A stretch of 64,000 nt of DNA from Pseudomonadota bacterium (GCA_018241525.1 JAFEDR010000010.1:620001-684000); one strand, 5' to 3'; positions 47,229 through 59,653 are shown, counted from the stretch's first letter. The notes: a model not told the origin generated them from the letters alone. Numbers and translations: made by a program.

Positions 47229-49406
47229 TCAGTACGTCGCCCGCGGCCGGGCGGCGGCGCGGGTCTGCTGCAGGGCGGGCGCACGGCGCACCACCGGATC
47301 GCTCTGGTAGAGCGGCGCGTCGGCGAGCGCGCCGGGCAGCGAGCCCTGCGGCCGCCAGGCGCCGCGATAGGCGGTGTCGGCGCCCTGCCCCGCCTGCGCG
47401 CCGAGCGCGCGCTCGAGCTCGATGCGCACGTCCTCGGACGACTCGTACTCGAAGCCCGGCAGGTTCAGCAGGTTGCCGAGCACGCGCAGCACCTTCCAGC
47501 CGGGACGGGCCTCGCCGACGAGGCGTGCCGCGGCCGCGAAGCTCTGCCAGCGACCCTCGACGTTCACGAACGTGCCCGAGGTCTCGGCGAAGGTGCCGAT
47601 CGGCAGGATCACGTGCGCGTGCCGGCGCACCGCCTCCGGCGCATAGGGCGAGAGCGCGAGCACGAAGCCCGCGCGGGCGAGCGCCGCCTCGGCGCCTTCA
47701 CCGGCCGTGTCGAGCCCGGCCTCGATGCCGCCCAGCAGCACGTAGGCATCGAGGCCGCCGGCCAGCATCGCGCCGGCGTCGAGTCCCACGCGGCCGGCGG
47801 GGCGTCCGCCCGCCTCGCGGTGCGGCAGCACGCCGGCGAGCGCGGCACCGGCCGCATTGCCGCCACCCGGCAGGTAGCCAAGCGCGGCGCCGGCGAGGCC
47901 GGCGACTGCCGCGGCGATCGCACGCAGGTCCGCATAGCCCGGATGGCGCTCGGCCAGGCCCCCCAAGAGCACGAGCCGCCGCTCGCCGCTCGCCAGCGCC
48001 GCCGCGGCCGCGCGCTGGCCGTCATTCGGCGTGCCCGCGTGGGCGAGCGCCGCCGGCAGTGCCGCGCCCGTGGATTCCGCGAGCGCCCGGCCGATGGCGG
48101 CCAGCTCGGCGGCCATGTCGCCGGCACCGACCGCACGATAGGCCGCGACCGGGAAGTGATAGTCGAAGCGCGCCGGGTTCACGAAGGCGATGCGCGCCTT
48201 GTTCCGGACCGCCGCCTTGCGCACCCGGTGCGCGAGCACCGGCGCCTCCTGCCGCAGGTCGGCACCGACCACCAGCAGCCCGTCGAGCCGGTCGAGATCG
48301 GCGATCGCGAGGCCGAGTCCCGGGAACACCGGGTCGGCGCCCTGGTCGCGGAAGTCGCGCTGCCGCAGGCGATGGTCGAGGTTCGCGACCCCGAGGCCGC
48401 GCGCAATCCGCGCGAACAGGTGCAGCTCCTCGGTGGTCGCCGAGGGCAGCGCCAGGAACCCCACCCGGTCCGCGCCAGGCGCGATCGCGCCCTGCAGTCC
48501 GCGGGCGGCCGCCTCGAGAGCAGTCTCCCAGTCGCAGGGTACGAGCGCCCCGCCCTGTCGCACCAGCGGTCGCTCGAGGCGATCCGCGGCGTAGATGCCC
48601 TCGTAAGAGAACCGGTCGCGATCGGCGATCCAGGTCTCGTTGATGGCCTCGTTGGCGCGTGGCACGACGCGCATCAGCTGGCCGCGACGCACGTGCGCCG
48701 ACAGGTTCGTGCCGACCGCGTCGTGCGGCGAGACGAGCGCCTGCGCCGTCATTTCCCAGCCGCGCCCGTGGAAGCGGAACGGCTTCGAATTGAGCGCGCC
48801 CACCGGGCACAGGTCGATGATGTTGCCCGACAGCTCGTGGTCGACGCTCTTCTCCACCCAGGTGCTGATCTGCATGCCTTCGCCACGGCCCATCGTGCCC
48901 AGCTCCTGCACGCCGGCGATCTCGGCGGTGAAGCGCACGCAACGGGTGCAGTGGATGCAGCGGGTCATGTCGGTCGAGACCAGCGGCCCGAGGTTCTTGT
49001 CCTTGACGACGCGCTTGCGCTCCTCGAAGCGCGCCGCGTCGCGGCCGAAACCGACCGCCAGGTCCTGCAACTCGCACTCGCCGCCCTGGTCGCAGATCGG
49101 ACAGTCGAGCGGGTGGTTGATCAGCAGGAACTCCATCGTCGCCTTCTGCGCGCCAATCGCCTTCGGCGACTTCGTGTAGACCTTCATGCCCTCGGCGATC
49201 GGCGTCGCGCAGGCCGGCATCGGCTTCGGCGCCTTCTCGACCTCGACCAGACACATGCGGCAATTGGCGGCGACCGAGAGCTTCTCGTGGTAGCAGAAGC
49301 GCGGCACGTAGACGTCCGCGGCATCGGTCACCTGGATGATCATCTGACCCTTGCGGCCCTGCACCGCAACGCCATTCACTTCGAGATTGACGATGTCCTG
49401 GCTCAT
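47229..49406 (-). CDS. nuoG: NADH-quinone oxidoreductase subunit G
   Basis: This 725-residue subunit has an N-terminal [2Fe-2S] domain (CRMCLVEVE), the His/Cys-ligated cluster motif HPLDCPICDQGGECELQD and CIHCTRCVRF. A molybdopterin-oxidoreductase-like domain follows. It is shorter than E. coli NuoG (908) but within the range of other proteobacteria. The C-terminal half is alanine-rich and less conserved. It lies 22 bases after nuoF. Confidence 0.95.
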   Translation of the reverse strand: MSQDIVNLEVNGVAVQGRKGQMIIQVTDAADVYVPRFCYHEKLSVAANCRMCLVEVEKAPKPMPACATPIAEGMKVYTKSPKAIGAQKATMEFLLINHPLDCPICDQGGECELQDLAVGFGRDAARFEERKRVVKDKNLGPLVSTDMTRCIHCTRCVRFTAEIAGVQELGTMGRGEGMQISTWVEKSVDHELSGNIIDLCPVGALNSKPFRFHGRGWEMTAQALVSPHDAVGTNLSAHVRRGQLMRVVPRANEAINETWIADRDRFSYEGIYAADRLERPLVRQGGALVPCDWETALEAAARGLQGAIAPGADRVGFLALPSATTEELHLFARIARGLGVANLDHRLRQRDFRDQGADPVFPGLGLAIADLDRLDGLLVVGADLRQEAPVLAHRVRKAAVRNKARIAFVNPARFDYHFPVAAYRAVGAGDMAAELAAIGRALAESTGAALPAALAHAGTPNDGQRAAAAALASGERRLVLLGGLAERHPGYADLRAIAAAVAGLAGAALGYLPGGGNAAGAALAGVLPHREAGGRPAGRVGLDAGAMLAGGLDAYVLLGGIEAGLDTAGEGAEAALARAGFVLALSPYAPEAVRRHAHVILPIGTFAETSGTFVNVEGRWQSFAAAARLVGEARPGWKVLRVLGNLLNLPGFEYESSEDVRIELERALGAQAGQGADTAYRGAWRPQGSLPGALADAPLYQSDPVVRRAPALQQTRAAARPRATY

Positions 49407-49428
49407 GCGCGTCGGTTCCGGGGCGGCA

Positions 49429-50736
<1,308 letters not shown>

Positions 50737-50743
50737 GCGCGGC

Positions 50744-51253
50744 TCACTTGAGGCTGTCGAGCACCTGGTCGACCTTCTCGGGCGTCAGGTTCTCGTAGTA
50801 GACGTGGTCGATCATCATCATCGGCGCGTTGTTGCAGGCGGCGAGGCACTCCTCCTCGCGCTTCAGGAAGAACTTGCCGTCCGGCGTGCTCTCCCCGGTC
50901 TTGACCCCGAGGCGCTTCTCGATGTGCTCGACGATCTTGTCGGCGCCGCACAGCATGCAGGAGATGTTCGTGCACACCGACACATGCAGCCGGCCGGCGG
51001 GCTTGGTCTCGAACATCGAGTAGAAGCTCGCGACCTCGTACACCTGGATCGCGGGCACGTCGAGGTAAGCGCCGACCGCGTCCATCAGCTCGCTGGTCAG
51101 GTAGCCATGGTTCTGGTGCTGCGCCGCGCGCAGCGCCGCGATCACCGCCGAGCGCTGCCGTCCCTCCGGGAACTTCGCGCGCCAGTGATCGATCTCGTGG
51201 CGGGTGTGCTCGCTCAGCAGTCCCGCCGTGCCGCTCGACTGTGCCTCACTCAT
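50744..51253 (-). CDS. nuoE: NADH-quinone oxidoreductase subunit E
   Basis: This 169-residue thioredoxin-like subunit binds [2Fe-2S] cluster N1a through Cys94, Cys99, Cys136 and Cys140 (CTNISC and CLAAC). The ATG at 51253 overlaps the nuoD stop (ATGA). The longer open frame upstream is a shadow of nuoD. Confidence 0.95.
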   Translation of the reverse strand: MSEAQSSGTAGLLSEHTRHEIDHWRAKFPEGRQRSAVIAALRAAQHQNHGYLTSELMDAVGAYLDVPAIQVYEVASFYSMFETKPAGRLHVSVCTNISCMLCGADKIVEHIEKRLGVKTGESTPDGKFFLKREEECLAACNNAPMMMIDHVYYENLTPEKVDQVLDSLK

Positions 51254-52503
51254 CGGTCGATCTCTCCGAACACGATGTCGATCGTGCCGATCACGGCCAC
51301 GACGTCGGCGAGCATGTGGCCGCGCACCAGCTCGTCCATGGCCGCCAGGTGCGCGAAGCCGGGCGCCCGCGCCTTCATCCGGTACGGCTTGTTCGCGCCG
51401 TCCGACACCAGCCAGATGCCGAACTCGCCCTTCGGTGCCTCGACCGCCGCATAGGTCTCGCCGGCCGGCACCGAGTAGCCTTCGGTGTACAGCTTGAAGT
51501 GGTGGATCAGCGACTCCATGTCGCCCTTCATCTCGACGCGTCGCGGCGGGACGATCTTGTGGTCGTCGACCATCACCGGGCCCGGGTTCCGGCGCAGCCA
51601 CTCGACGCACTGCCGGACGATGCGGTTCGACTGCCGCAGCTCCTCGACGCGCACCAGGTAGCGGTCGTAGCAGTCGCCGTTGACGCCGACCGGGATATCG
51701 AAGTCGACCCGGTCGTAGACCTCGTAGGGCTGCTTCTTCCGCAGGTCCCAGACGACGCCGGAGCCGCGCAGCACCGGGCCCGAGCACGACAGCGCCATCG
51801 CCCGCTCCGGCGACAGCACGCCGATGTTGACGGTGCGCTGCTTCCAGATGCGATTGTCGGTCAGCAGCGTCTCGTATTCGTCCACGCACTTCGGGAAGCG
51901 CTGCGTGAAGTCGTCGATGAAGTCCAGCAGGCTGCCGGCGCGGGCCTCGTTCAGCCGGTCGATCTCCTTGCGCGAGCGGAACTTCGACGGCGCGTACTTC
52001 GGCATCTGCTCGGGCAGGTCGCGATAGACCCCGCCCGGGCGATAGTAGGTCGCGTGCATGCGCGTACCCGAGACCGCCTCGTAGCAGTCCATCAGGTCCT
52101 CGCGCTCGCGGAACGCGTACAGGAACACCGTCATGGCGCCGATGTCGAGCCCGTGCGCGCCGAGCCACATCAGGTGGTTCAGGATGCGCGTGATCTCGTC
52201 GAACATCACGCGGATGTACTGGGCCCGCAGCGGCACCGCGATGCCGAGCAGCTTCTCGATCGCCATGACGTAGGCGTGCTCGTTGCACATCATGGACACG
52301 TAGTCGAGCCGGTCCATGTAGCCGATGCTCTGGTTGAACGGCTTCGACTCGGCCAGCTTCTCGGTACCGCGGTGCAGGAGTCCGATGTGCGGGTCAGCCT
52401 TCTGCACGACCTCGCCGTCCATCTCGAGGACGAGCCGCAGCACGCCGTGCGCGGCCGGGTGCTGCGGCCCGAAGTTCAGCGTGAAGTTGCGGATCTCAGC
52501 CAT
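51250..52503 (-). CDS. nuoD: NADH-quinone oxidoreductase subunit D
   Basis: This 417-residue subunit forms the quinone pocket and begins with the hallmark [14 protein letters not shown]. It is a separate gene from nuoC, unlike the fused nuoCD of E. coli. It overlaps nuoC by 8 bases and nuoE by 4. Confidence 0.97.
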   Translation of the reverse strand: MAEIRNFTLNFGPQHPAAHGVLRLVLEMDGEVVQKADPHIGLLHRGTEKLAESKPFNQSIGYMDRLDYVSMMCNEHAYVMAIEKLLGIAVPLRAQYIRVMFDEITRILNHLMWLGAHGLDIGAMTVFLYAFREREDLMDCYEAVSGTRMHATYYRPGGVYRDLPEQMPKYAPSKFRSRKEIDRLNEARAGSLLDFIDDFTQRFPKCVDEYETLLTDNRIWKQRTVNIGVLSPERAMALSCSGPVLRGSGVVWDLRKKQPYEVYDRVDFDIPVGVNGDCYDRYLVRVEELRQSNRIVRQCVEWLRRNPGPVMVDDHKIVPPRRVEMKGDMESLIHHFKLYTEGYSVPAGETYAAVEAPKGEFGIWLVSDGANKPYRMKARAPGFAHLAAMDELVRGHMLADVVAVIGTIDIVFGEIDR

Positions 52504-53278
52504 TCGGCTTCCCCGGGGGCGGCGGCGGGTGGCCGAGCAAGGCCGGCTCGTAGCGGTTGTCGTCGCGGATCACGCGCGGCACGAGCACGCGCGGCTCGAT
52601 GCTGACCGGTTCGTACGCGACGCGGCGCTTCTCCGGGTCGTAGCGAACCTCGACGTGCCCGACCAGCGGGAAATCCTTGCGGAACGGGTGCCCGATGAAG
52701 CCGTAGTCGGTGAGGATGCGGCGCAGATCCGGGTGGCCGCGGAACAGGATGCCGTACAGGTCGAAGGCTTCACGCTCGAACCAGTTCGCGCCGGACCAGA
52801 CGTCCGTGACGGTGTCGATGACCGGCGGCTCGCCGGCCGCGCAGTACGCCCGCACGCGCACGCGCCGGTTGTGCGCGATCGACAGCAGCTGGTAGACGAC
52901 CGCGAAGCGGCGCTCGGCAACGGGCGCGGCCGGCAGCGGCGCGGCCTGCGGTTCGGCGCGATAGCGGCCAGTGACGCCGCGGCTGAAGCCGGAGCCGGTG
53001 GCCGCGTGAGTGCTCCACTCGTCGCGCCCGAAGGTCAGGTAGTCGATGCCCGAGAGGTCGACCAGCACCTCGCAGCGCACCCGCGGATCATCGCGCAGCG
53101 CCGTCATCACCGCGACGATCGCCTCGGCCGGCACGTCGATGTGCAGCTCGTGGGGCAGCGACGGCACGCGCGTCGCCCGGCCGCCGGCGGCCTCGAGCAC
53201 GGCCGCCGCATAGGCCTCGAAGGCGTCGGGGGCTTCGCCCGCCGGGGTCGCGCTCGCGTCGCTCATCGGTGCACTCAT
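52496..53278 (-). CDS. nuoC: NADH-quinone oxidoreductase subunit C
   Basis: This 260-residue subunit has the 30-kDa signature [20 protein letters not shown] and [15 protein letters not shown]. The ATG at 53278 overlaps the nuoB stop (ATGA); a second in-frame ATG at 53266 is possible. The C-terminal tail is Pro-rich (HPPPPPGKP). Confidence 0.95.
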   Translation of the reverse strand: MSAPMSDASATPAGEAPDAFEAYAAAVLEAAGGRATRVPSLPHELHIDVPAEAIVAVMTALRDDPRVRCEVLVDLSGIDYLTFGRDEWSTHAATGSGFSRGVTGRYRAEPQAAPLPAAPVAERRFAVVYQLLSIAHNRRVRVRAYCAAGEPPVIDTVTDVWSGANWFEREAFDLYGILFRGHPDLRRILTDYGFIGHPFRKDFPLVGHVEVRYDPEKRRVAYEPVSIEPRVLVPRVIRDDNRYEPALLGHPPPPPGKPNG

Positions 53279-53766
53279 CGGGCGATCGTGCTGGTGCGGC
53301 GGATCTTGTTCATCAGCTGGAAGATGCCGTACATCAGCGCCTCGGCCGACGGCGGGCAACCCGGCACGTAGACGTCGACCGGCACGATCCGGTCGCAACC
53401 GCGCACCACCGCGTAGGAATAGTGGTAGTAGCCGCCGCCGTTGGCACACGAGCCCATCGAGATCACCCAGCGCGGCTCGGACATCTGGTCGTAGACCCGC
53501 CGCAGCGCCGGCGCCATCTTGTTGGTCAGCGTGCCGGCGACGATCATCACGTCCGACTGGCGCGGGCTCGCACGGAAGACGACGCCGAAGCGGTCGAGGT
53601 CGTAGCGCGAGGCACCGGCGTGCATCATCTCGACCGCGCAGCAGGCGAGCCCGAAGGTCATCGGCCACAGCGAGCCGGTCCTGGCCCAGTTCATCAGGTC
53701 GTCGAGACGGGCCGTCATGAAGCCCTTGTGCTTGAGCTCGGCATCCACCTCGGCGACTAGTCCCAT
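53275..53766 (-). CDS. nuoB: NADH-quinone oxidoreductase subunit B
   Basis: This 163-residue subunit holds the terminal cluster N2 through the tandem Cys42-Cys43 ([10 protein letters not shown]), Cys107 (MGSCANGGG) and Cys137 (VPGCPPS). The start at 53766 gives the usual N-terminus and overlaps nuoA by 10 bases. Confidence 0.96.
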   Translation of the reverse strand: MGLVAEVDAELKHKGFMTARLDDLMNWARTGSLWPMTFGLACCAVEMMHAGASRYDLDRFGVVFRASPRQSDVMIVAGTLTNKMAPALRRVYDQMSEPRWVISMGSCANGGGYYHYSYAVVRGCDRIVPVDVYVPGCPPSAEALMYGIFQLMNKIRRTSTIAR

Positions 53767-54116
53767 TCCAGCGCTCCCTTCTTCCACTCGTAGACGAAGC
53801 CGACGATCAGGATCGCGAGGAACAAGCCCATCGACAGGATCCCGAAGTGGCCCACCGAGCGCAGCGAGACCGCCCAGGGAAAGAGGAATGCGATCTCGAG
53901 GTCGAACAGGATGAACAGGATCGCCACGAGGTAGTAGCGCACGTCGAACTTCATGCGCGAGTCCTCGAACGCCTCGAAGCCGCACTCGAACGGTGACAGC
54001 TTGTCGGGATCGGGCCGGCGCGGCCCGAGCAGGAATCCGAGGACGATCAGCACGCCGCCGATCGCGGCGGCGACGCACAGAAACACCAGAATCGGCAGGT
54101 AGTTTGCGAGCATCAC
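53757..54116 (-). CDS. nuoA: NADH-quinone oxidoreductase subunit A
   Basis: This 119-residue, three-helix membrane subunit has the motif [20 protein letters not shown]. It is the first gene of the nuo operon. The candidate promoter is at 54162-54191, and tRNA-Leu lies further upstream. Confidence 0.95.
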   Translation of the reverse strand: MMLANYLPILVFLCVAAAIGGVLIVLGFLLGPRRPDPDKLSPFECGFEAFEDSRMKFDVRYYLVAILFILFDLEIAFLFPWAVSLRSVGHFGILSMGLFLAILIVGFVYEWKKGALEWD

Positions 54117-54161
54117 CGGCGGTCCCGGGCCGCGTGCATCGCGTCCCGTGTCATCCGCCCT

Positions 54162-54191
54162 ATTCTAGACGTCCGGGACTCACCTCGTCAC
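54162..54191 (-). promoter_or_regulatory. Candidate nuo operon promoter
   Basis: Reverse strand: GTGACG (54191-54186), an 18-bp spacer and TAGAAT (54167-54162) lie between tRNA-Leu and nuoA. The start would be near 54155, about 40 bases before the nuoA ATG. The hexamers match sigma-70 at 4/6 and 5/6. Confidence 0.5.
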
Positions 54192-54228
54192 CCTCTCCGG
54201 GGTGTTTCGCCTCGCGTCGTCTGAGTGC

Positions 54229-54313
54229 TGGTGCCGACGGCCGGACTCGAACCGGCACACCTTACGGTGCTAGCACCTCAAGCTAGTGCGTCTACCAATT
54301 CCGCCACGTCGGC
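54229..54313 (-). tRNA. tRNA-Leu (GAG)
   Basis: This 85-nt tRNA has a long variable arm, acceptor GCCGACG/CGTCGGC, anticodon loop TTGAGGT (anticodon GAG), T-arm GGTTCGAGTCC and encoded CCA. It corresponds to E. coli leuU, also next to secG. Confidence 0.96.
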
Positions 54314-54346
54314 AATCGACTCAAGAATCGCGCGAACCGTCGTCTG

Positions 54347-54712
54347 TTACTTGTTGCTGGCCGGCGGCTCGCCGGCCGGCGCGGCCGGCACCGCCGGCAA
54401 CTCGCTCGCCGGCGCCGGCACCGGCGCGGGCTGCGTCAGCGGAACCTGGTCGACGAGGCTCTTCGGCGCGCCCGCACCGCGGTGGCTCGCGAGGTAGGCC
54501 AGCGACAGGCTGGTCACGAAGAAGCACGTCGCGAGTACCGCGGTGAGCTTCGAAAAGAACGTCGAGGAGCCGCGCGCACCGAACACCGTGCCCGAGGCCC
54601 CGGAGCCGAAGCCCGCGCCCGCATCCGCGCCCTTGCCCCGCTGCAGCAGGACGAGGCCGATGATCGCGGCCGAGAGCATCACGTGCAGTACCGTCAGTAT
54701 CGTGTTCAGCAT
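54347..54712 (-). CDS. secG: Protein-export membrane protein SecG
   Basis: This 121-residue SecYEG accessory subunit has two membrane helices (LTVLHVMLSAAIIGLVLLQ and LTAVLATCFFVTSLSLAYL). Between them is the conserved cytoplasmic loop RGKGADAGAGFGSGASGTVFG. The tail is Ala/Pro-rich. It lies 19 bases after tpiA. Confidence 0.95.
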   Translation of the reverse strand: MLNTILTVLHVMLSAAIIGLVLLQRGKGADAGAGFGSGASGTVFGARGSSTFFSKLTAVLATCFFVTSLSLAYLASHRGAGAPKSLVDQVPLTQPAPVPAPASELPAVPAAPAGEPPASNK

Positions 54713-54731
54713 AGCTTTATCGCACCGCCGC

Positions 54732-55481
54732 TCAGGCAGCGGCGGCGCAGATCCTCACAAACTCATCCGCCTTGAGCGAGGCGCCGCCGACCAGGCCGCC
54801 GTCGACGTCCGGCTGGCCGAAGAGTTCGGCGGCATTCGCGGCCTTGACGCTGCCGCCGTACAGCAGCCGCAGTCCACCCGCAATTGTAGCATCCCGCGCC
54901 GAAATCCGTGCGCGGACGAAGGCATGCACCGCCTGCGCCTGCTCCGGCGTCGCGTTCTTGCCCGTGCCGATCGCCCAGACCGGTTCGTAGGCCACGATGG
55001 CCTTCGCGAACGCCGCGACGCCCGCGACGTCGAGCACCGCGTCGAGCTGCCGGCCGACGACGTCCTCCGTCACGCTGCGTTCGCGCTCCTCCAGCGTCTC
55101 GCCGACGCAGAGGATCGGCACGAGGCCCGCCGCCTGCGCGGCGCGGAACTTGCGCGCGACGAGCGCGTCATCCTCGCGGTAGATCTGGCGGCGCTCCGAG
55201 TGACCGACGATGGCGTAGCTGCAGCCGACATCCTTGAGCATCGCCGCCGACACCTCGCCGGTGAACGCGCCCTGGGCCTCGGCGCAGACGTTCTGCGCCC
55301 CGAGGCCGATCGAGCTGTCCTTCAGCTGGCGACCGACTTCCCAGAGATAGACGTGCGGCGGGCAGACGACGACCTCGCCGCTCGCCTTGTCGCTGGCTTC
55401 GATCAGCGCCTCGACGAGACGGGCGTTCTCGGCCCGCGTGCCGTGCATTTTCCAGTTGCCGGCAACCACCGGTCGGCGCAT
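54732..55481 (-). CDS. tpiA: Triose-phosphate isomerase
   Basis: This 249-residue glycolytic enzyme has Lys11 (GNWKMHG), His94 (IVGHSERR), Glu166 (AYEPVWAIGTG) and the phosphate loop LLYGGSVKAAN. The ATG at 55481 gives the canonical N-terminus. It is followed by secG and preceded by glmM after 65 bases. Confidence 0.97.
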   Translation of the reverse strand: MRRPVVAGNWKMHGTRAENARLVEALIEASDKASGEVVVCPPHVYLWEVGRQLKDSSIGLGAQNVCAEAQGAFTGEVSAAMLKDVGCSYAIVGHSERRQIYREDDALVARKFRAAQAAGLVPILCVGETLEERERSVTEDVVGRQLDAVLDVAGVAAFAKAIVAYEPVWAIGTGKNATPEQAQAVHAFVRARISARDATIAGGLRLLYGGSVKAANAAELFGQPDVDGGLVGGASLKADEFVRICAAAA

Positions 55482-55546
55482 GGGGGTGTCCTCAAAAGGC
55501 GGCGCAGGATACTCGCCGCCCCCGCCAAAATCAACGGTTTGCGTGC

Positions 55547-56881
55547 TCAGGCCGCCGCCGCGCGCACGGCCGCGGCGATCGATTCGGCGACCTCTCGGAC
55601 GAGTGTTTCGTCCTGGCCTTCGGCCATCACGCGGATCACGGGCTCGGTGCCCGAGGGGCGCAGCACGATGCGCCCGGTACCGGCGAGGCGCGCCTCGGCG
55701 GCCGCGACCGCGGCCGCGATCTCCGGCCGGCCGCGCAGGTCGAGGCGCGCGGCCGTGCGCACGTTCAGCAGGATCTGCGGATACTTCGGCATCGCAGCGA
55801 CGAGTTCGGCGAGCTTCGCCCCCTCGCGCCGCATGATCGACAGCACCTGCAGCGCGCTGACGAGGCCGTCGCCGGTGGTGGCCTTGTCGAGGCACAGGAG
55901 GTGACCGGAGGCCTCGCCACCCAGCTCGCCGCCCTCGGCGCGCAGCATCTCGAGCACGTAACGGTCGCCGACCGCCGCGCGGCGGAACGGCACGCCGAGC
56001 GCGCCGAGCGCGTGCTCGAGCCCGAGGTTGCTCATCACGGTGCCGACCACCGGTCCCCGCAACGTGCCGAGGTCGCGGCGACTCTTGGCGATCACGTACA
56101 GCAGCTGGTCGCCGTCGACCGCGCGCCCGAGATGATCGACCATCACCAGCCGGTCGCCATCGCCGTCGAGCGCGATGCCGGCGTCGGCGCGCACGCCCGG
56201 CACCGTCAGTTGCAGCAGGCCCGGCTCCGTCGACCCGCAGCCGTCGTTGATGTTGCGGCCATTCGGCGAGCAGCCGATCGGCACGATCTCCGCGCCGAGG
56301 TCGGCGAGCACCCGCGGCGCGACCTTGTACGCCGCGCCGTTCGCGCAATCGACCACGAGCTTGAGGCCCGCCAGGTCCATTCCCGGCGGCAGCGTCGAGC
56401 GACAGAAGTCCTGGTATTCGACGCGCGAGCGGTCGACCCGCACGGCCCGTCCGAGACGGCGCGACTCCACGGTCGTGGCCGGCTCGTCGAGCCGCGCCTC
56501 GATGGCCGTCTCGAGCGCGTCCGAGAGCTTGCCGCCGGTGCCGTCGAAGAACTTGATGCCGTTGTCCTCGTAGCGGTTGTGCGAGGCGCTGATCACGACG
56601 CCGAAGCTGCAGCCGAACTTCTGGGTCAGGTAGGCGACGCCCGGTGTCGGCAAGGGACCCATCAGCTGCACGTCGACGCCGGCGGCGACGAAGCCCGCCT
56701 CGAGCGCCGCCTCGAACAGATAACCGGAGAGCCGGGTGTCCTTGCCGATCAGCACGCGCCCACCGTCGGGCGCGAGCACCTGCGCCGCGGCGCTTGCCAG
56801 TCGCAGCGCGAACTCGACCGTCATCGGGGGCTGGCCCACGCGCCCGCGCACGCCGTCGGTCCCGAAATACTTGCGGCTCAT
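55547..56881 (-). CDS. glmM: Phosphoglucosamine mutase
   Basis: This 444-residue enzyme converts glucosamine-6-phosphate to glucosamine-1-phosphate for UDP-GlcNAc. It begins RKYFGTDGVRG, with active-site Ser100 in ISASHN, the metal loop DGDGDRLVMVD and the C-terminal RPSGTEPVIRVM. It overlaps folP by 4 bases. Confidence 0.96.
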   Translation of the reverse strand: MSRKYFGTDGVRGRVGQPPMTVEFALRLASAAAQVLAPDGGRVLIGKDTRLSGYLFEAALEAGFVAAGVDVQLMGPLPTPGVAYLTQKFGCSFGVVISASHNRYEDNGIKFFDGTGGKLSDALETAIEARLDEPATTVESRRLGRAVRVDRSRVEYQDFCRSTLPPGMDLAGLKLVVDCANGAAYKVAPRVLADLGAEIVPIGCSPNGRNINDGCGSTEPGLLQLTVPGVRADAGIALDGDGDRLVMVDHLGRAVDGDQLLYVIAKSRRDLGTLRGPVVGTVMSNLGLEHALGALGVPFRRAAVGDRYVLEMLRAEGGELGGEASGHLLCLDKATTGDGLVSALQVLSIMRREGAKLAELVAAMPKYPQILLNVRTAARLDLRGRPEIAAAVAAAEARLAGTGRIVLRPSGTEPVIRVMAEGQDETLVREVAESIAAAVRAAAA

Positions 56882-57720
56882 GCCTCTCCTCCCCGGTCGC
56901 GGCCGAAGGCCGCCCCGATCCGAACTGCATCCAGCGTCGCGCCGACGTCGTGGGCGCGGACGATCCGGGCGCCGCGTTCCGCCGCGAGCGCCGCGAGCGC
57001 GACGCTGCCAGCGAGGCGCTGCGCCACCGGTCGGCCGGTCAACTGGCCGACCAGCGACTTGCGCGAGACGCCGATCGCGAGCGGCGCGCCGAGCGTCGTG
57101 AACTCCTCGAGCGCCGCGAACAACGCAACGTTATGTGCCGCGGTCTTGCCGAAGCCGAAACCCGGGTCGACCACGATGGCGTCCGCACCGATCCCTGCGG
57201 CCCGACACGACGCGACCCGTGCCGCGAGGTACGCCCGCACCTCGGCGACCACGTCCTCATAGGCCGGCGCATTCTGCATGGTCTGTGGCTCGCCCTGCAT
57301 GTGCATGACGCACACTGCGGCGCCGACGCGCGCCGCGGCGGCGAGCGCGGCGGGGTCGCGCAGGCCGCGAACGTCGTTGACGAGGTGGGCGCCCGCCTCG
57401 ACTGCGGCCTCGATCACCGCGGCGCGGCTGGTGTCGATCGAGACCACGACATCGAGCGTCGCGGCGATGGCGCGCACCACCGGCACCACGCGCGCGAGTT
57501 CCTCGGCGAGCGGCGGTGGCTCGGCACCCGGTCGGGTCGATTCGCCACCGACGTCGATGAGCCGCGCGCCCTCCTCGACCATGCGGCGCGCGGCGGCCAG
57601 CGCCTCGGCCGGCGCGAGGCACCGGCCGCCGTCGGAGAAGGAGTCAGGCGTGACGTTGAGCACGCCCATGACGACCGGCTCCGCGAGCGGGAGCAGTCGG
57701 GTGCGACAGCGCAGCTGCAC
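56878..57720 (-). CDS. folP: Dihydropteroate synthase
   Basis: This 280-residue folate enzyme joins pABA to the pterin. It has MGVLNVTPDSFSDGG, GGESTRPGA and SIDTSRAAV. I chose the GTG at 57720 (VQLRCRTRLLPL), which matches the usual N-terminus; the longer frame is arginine-rich and overlaps ftsH. The gene lies 19 bases after the ftsH stop and overlaps glmM (ATGA). Confidence 0.93.
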   Translation of the reverse strand: MQLRCRTRLLPLAEPVVMGVLNVTPDSFSDGGRCLAPAEALAAARRMVEEGARLIDVGGESTRPGAEPPPLAEELARVVPVVRAIAATLDVVVSIDTSRAAVIEAAVEAGAHLVNDVRGLRDPAALAAAARVGAAVCVMHMQGEPQTMQNAPAYEDVVAEVRAYLAARVASCRAAGIGADAIVVDPGFGFGKTAAHNVALFAALEEFTTLGAPLAIGVSRKSLVGQLTGRPVAQRLAGSVALAALAAERGARIVRAHDVGATLDAVRIGAAFGRDRGGEA

Positions 57721-57739
57721 GCCCGTCGCCGGGCTGCCG

Positions 57740-59653
57740 TCAGTGCTGGCCGGCCGGCGTGCCGACGCCGATGCCGGGCTTCTGCTCCGGCTCGGAGGTC
57801 GGCGGGCTCGGCGGCGAGCTGTCCTCCCAGCCATCGGGCGGACGCGGCTCGCGGCCGGCCATCAGGTCCTTGATCTGCTGCTCGTCGATCGTCTCGTAGC
57901 GCACCAGCGCCTCGGCCATCTTGTGCAGCACCTCGAGGTGGTTGGTCAGGATGTCCTTGGCACGGGTGTAGTTCGAGTCGATGACCTGGCGCACTTCCTC
58001 GTCGATCACGTGCGCCGTGACGTCCGAGACCTGCTTGTGCTGCGTGACGCTGCGGCCGAGGAAGACCTCGCCCTGGTCCTCGCTGTAGGTCTGCGGCCCG
58101 AGACGGTCCGACAGGCCCCACTTCGTGACCATGTTGCGCGCGAGCTCGGTCGCACGCTCGATGTCGTTGGAAGCGCCCGTGGTCACCGAATCGGGCCCGA
58201 AGATGATCTCCTCGGCGATGCGGCCGCCATACAGCGTCGCGATCTGGCTCTGGATCCGGCGCTTGCTCAGTGAGTAGCGGTCCTGCTCCGGCAGGAACTG
58301 CGTGACGCCGAGCGCGCGGCCGCGGGGAATGATCGTGACCTTGTAGACGGGATCGTGCTCCGGCACGACGAAGCCGACGATCGCATGGCCTGCCTCGTGG
58401 TAGGCGGTCATGCGCTTTTCCTGGTCGGACATGACCATCGAGCGCCGCTCGGCGCCCATGTAGATCTTGTCCTTGGCGCGCTCGAACTCCTCCATCGAGA
58501 CGACGCGGCGGTTGCCGCGCGCGGCGAACAGCGCCGCCTCGTTGACGAGGTTCGCGAGGTCCGCGCCGGAGAAGCCGGGCGTACCGCGCGCGATCACCGA
58601 CGGCTTGACGTCGTCCGCGACCGGCACCTTGCGCATGTGCACCTTGAGGATCTGCTCGCGACCGCGCACGTCGGGCAGCGGCACCACGACCTGGCGGTCG
58701 AAGCGGCCGGGGCGCAGCAGCGCGGGGTCGAGCACGTCGGGGCGGTTGGTGGCCGCGATGACGATGATGCCCTCGTTGCCCTCGAAGCCGTCCATCTCGA
58801 CGAGCAGCTGGTTGAGCGTCTGCTCGCGCTCGTCGTGGCCACCGCCGAGCCCGGCGCCGCGGTGGCGACCGACCGCGTCAATCTCGTCGATGAAGATGAT
58901 GCACGGCGCGTGCTTCTTCGCCTGCTCGAACATGTCGCGCACGCGCGAAGCGCCGACACCGACGAACATCTCGACGAAGTCGGAGCCCGAGATCGTGAAG
59001 AACGGCACCTTCGCCTCGCCGGCGATCGCGCGCGCGAGCAGCGTCTTGCCCGTGCCGGGGCTGCCGACCATCAGCACGCCCTTCGGAATCTTGCCGCCGA
59101 GCTTCTGGAACTTCGCGGGGTCCTTCAGGAAGTCGACGATCTCCTTGACCTCTTCCTTGGCCTCCTCGACGCCGGCGACGTCGGCGAAGGTCACGTTGAC
59201 CTGGTCCTCATTCAGCAGGCGCGCGCGGCTCTTGCCGAAGCTCATCGCGCCGCGGCCGCCCGCGCCGCCCTGCATCTGGCGCATGAAGTAGACCCAGACG
59301 CCGATCAGCAGCAGGATCGGGAACGACGACAGGAACAGCTGCATCAGCATCGACTGATGCTCGGGCGGCGAAGCCTTGAAGTTGACGCCGTGCTTCTGCA
59401 GCTCGCCGATCAGCGCGGAATTGCTGGTCTCGGGGCTGTAGGTGACGTACTGCTCACCGTTCGCGCGCGTCCCGCTGATCGTCTCGCCCTTGATCTCGGC
59501 CGTGCGGATCGCGTTGTTGTCCACCTCGGTCAGGAACTGCGAGTACGGAATCTCGGGGTTGGAGGTCGGCCGCGCGCTGAAATTGGAGAACACCGCGAGC
59601 AGCACGACCGCGATCACGACCCAAAGGATGATGTTCTTGGTCAAGTCGTTCAA
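57740..59653 (-). CDS. ftsH: ATP-dependent zinc metalloprotease FtsH
   Basis: This 637-residue membrane-anchored AAA protease has two helices (about 8-24 and 104-123). Its Walker A is GSPGTGKT (197-204; a Pro is more usual at the second position), Walker B is IIFIDEID, and the zinc site is HEAGH (419-423). The TTG at 59653 has GGAG upstream and gives the expected [13 protein letters not shown]; the longer frame adds an implausible Cys-rich N-terminus. Confidence 0.94.
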   Translation of the reverse strand: MNDLTKNIILWVVIAVVLLAVFSNFSARPTSNPEIPYSQFLTEVDNNAIRTAEIKGETISGTRANGEQYVTYSPETSNSALIGELQKHGVNFKASPPEHQSMLMQLFLSSFPILLLIGVWVYFMRQMQGGAGGRGAMSFGKSRARLLNEDQVNVTFADVAGVEEAKEEVKEIVDFLKDPAKFQKLGGKIPKGVLMVGSPGTGKTLLARAIAGEAKVPFFTISGSDFVEMFVGVGASRVRDMFEQAKKHAPCIIFIDEIDAVGRHRGAGLGGGHDEREQTLNQLLVEMDGFEGNEGIIVIAATNRPDVLDPALLRPGRFDRQVVVPLPDVRGREQILKVHMRKVPVADDVKPSVIARGTPGFSGADLANLVNEAALFAARGNRRVVSMEEFERAKDKIYMGAERRSMVMSDQEKRMTAYHEAGHAIVGFVVPEHDPVYKVTIIPRGRALGVTQFLPEQDRYSLSKRRIQSQIATLYGGRIAEEIIFGPDSVTTGASNDIERATELARNMVTKWGLSDRLGPQTYSEDQGEVFLGRSVTQHKQVSDVTAHVIDEEVRQVIDSNYTRAKDILTNHLEVLHKMAEALVRYETIDEQQIKDLMAGREPRPPDGWEDSSPPSPPTSEPEQKPGIGVGTPAGQH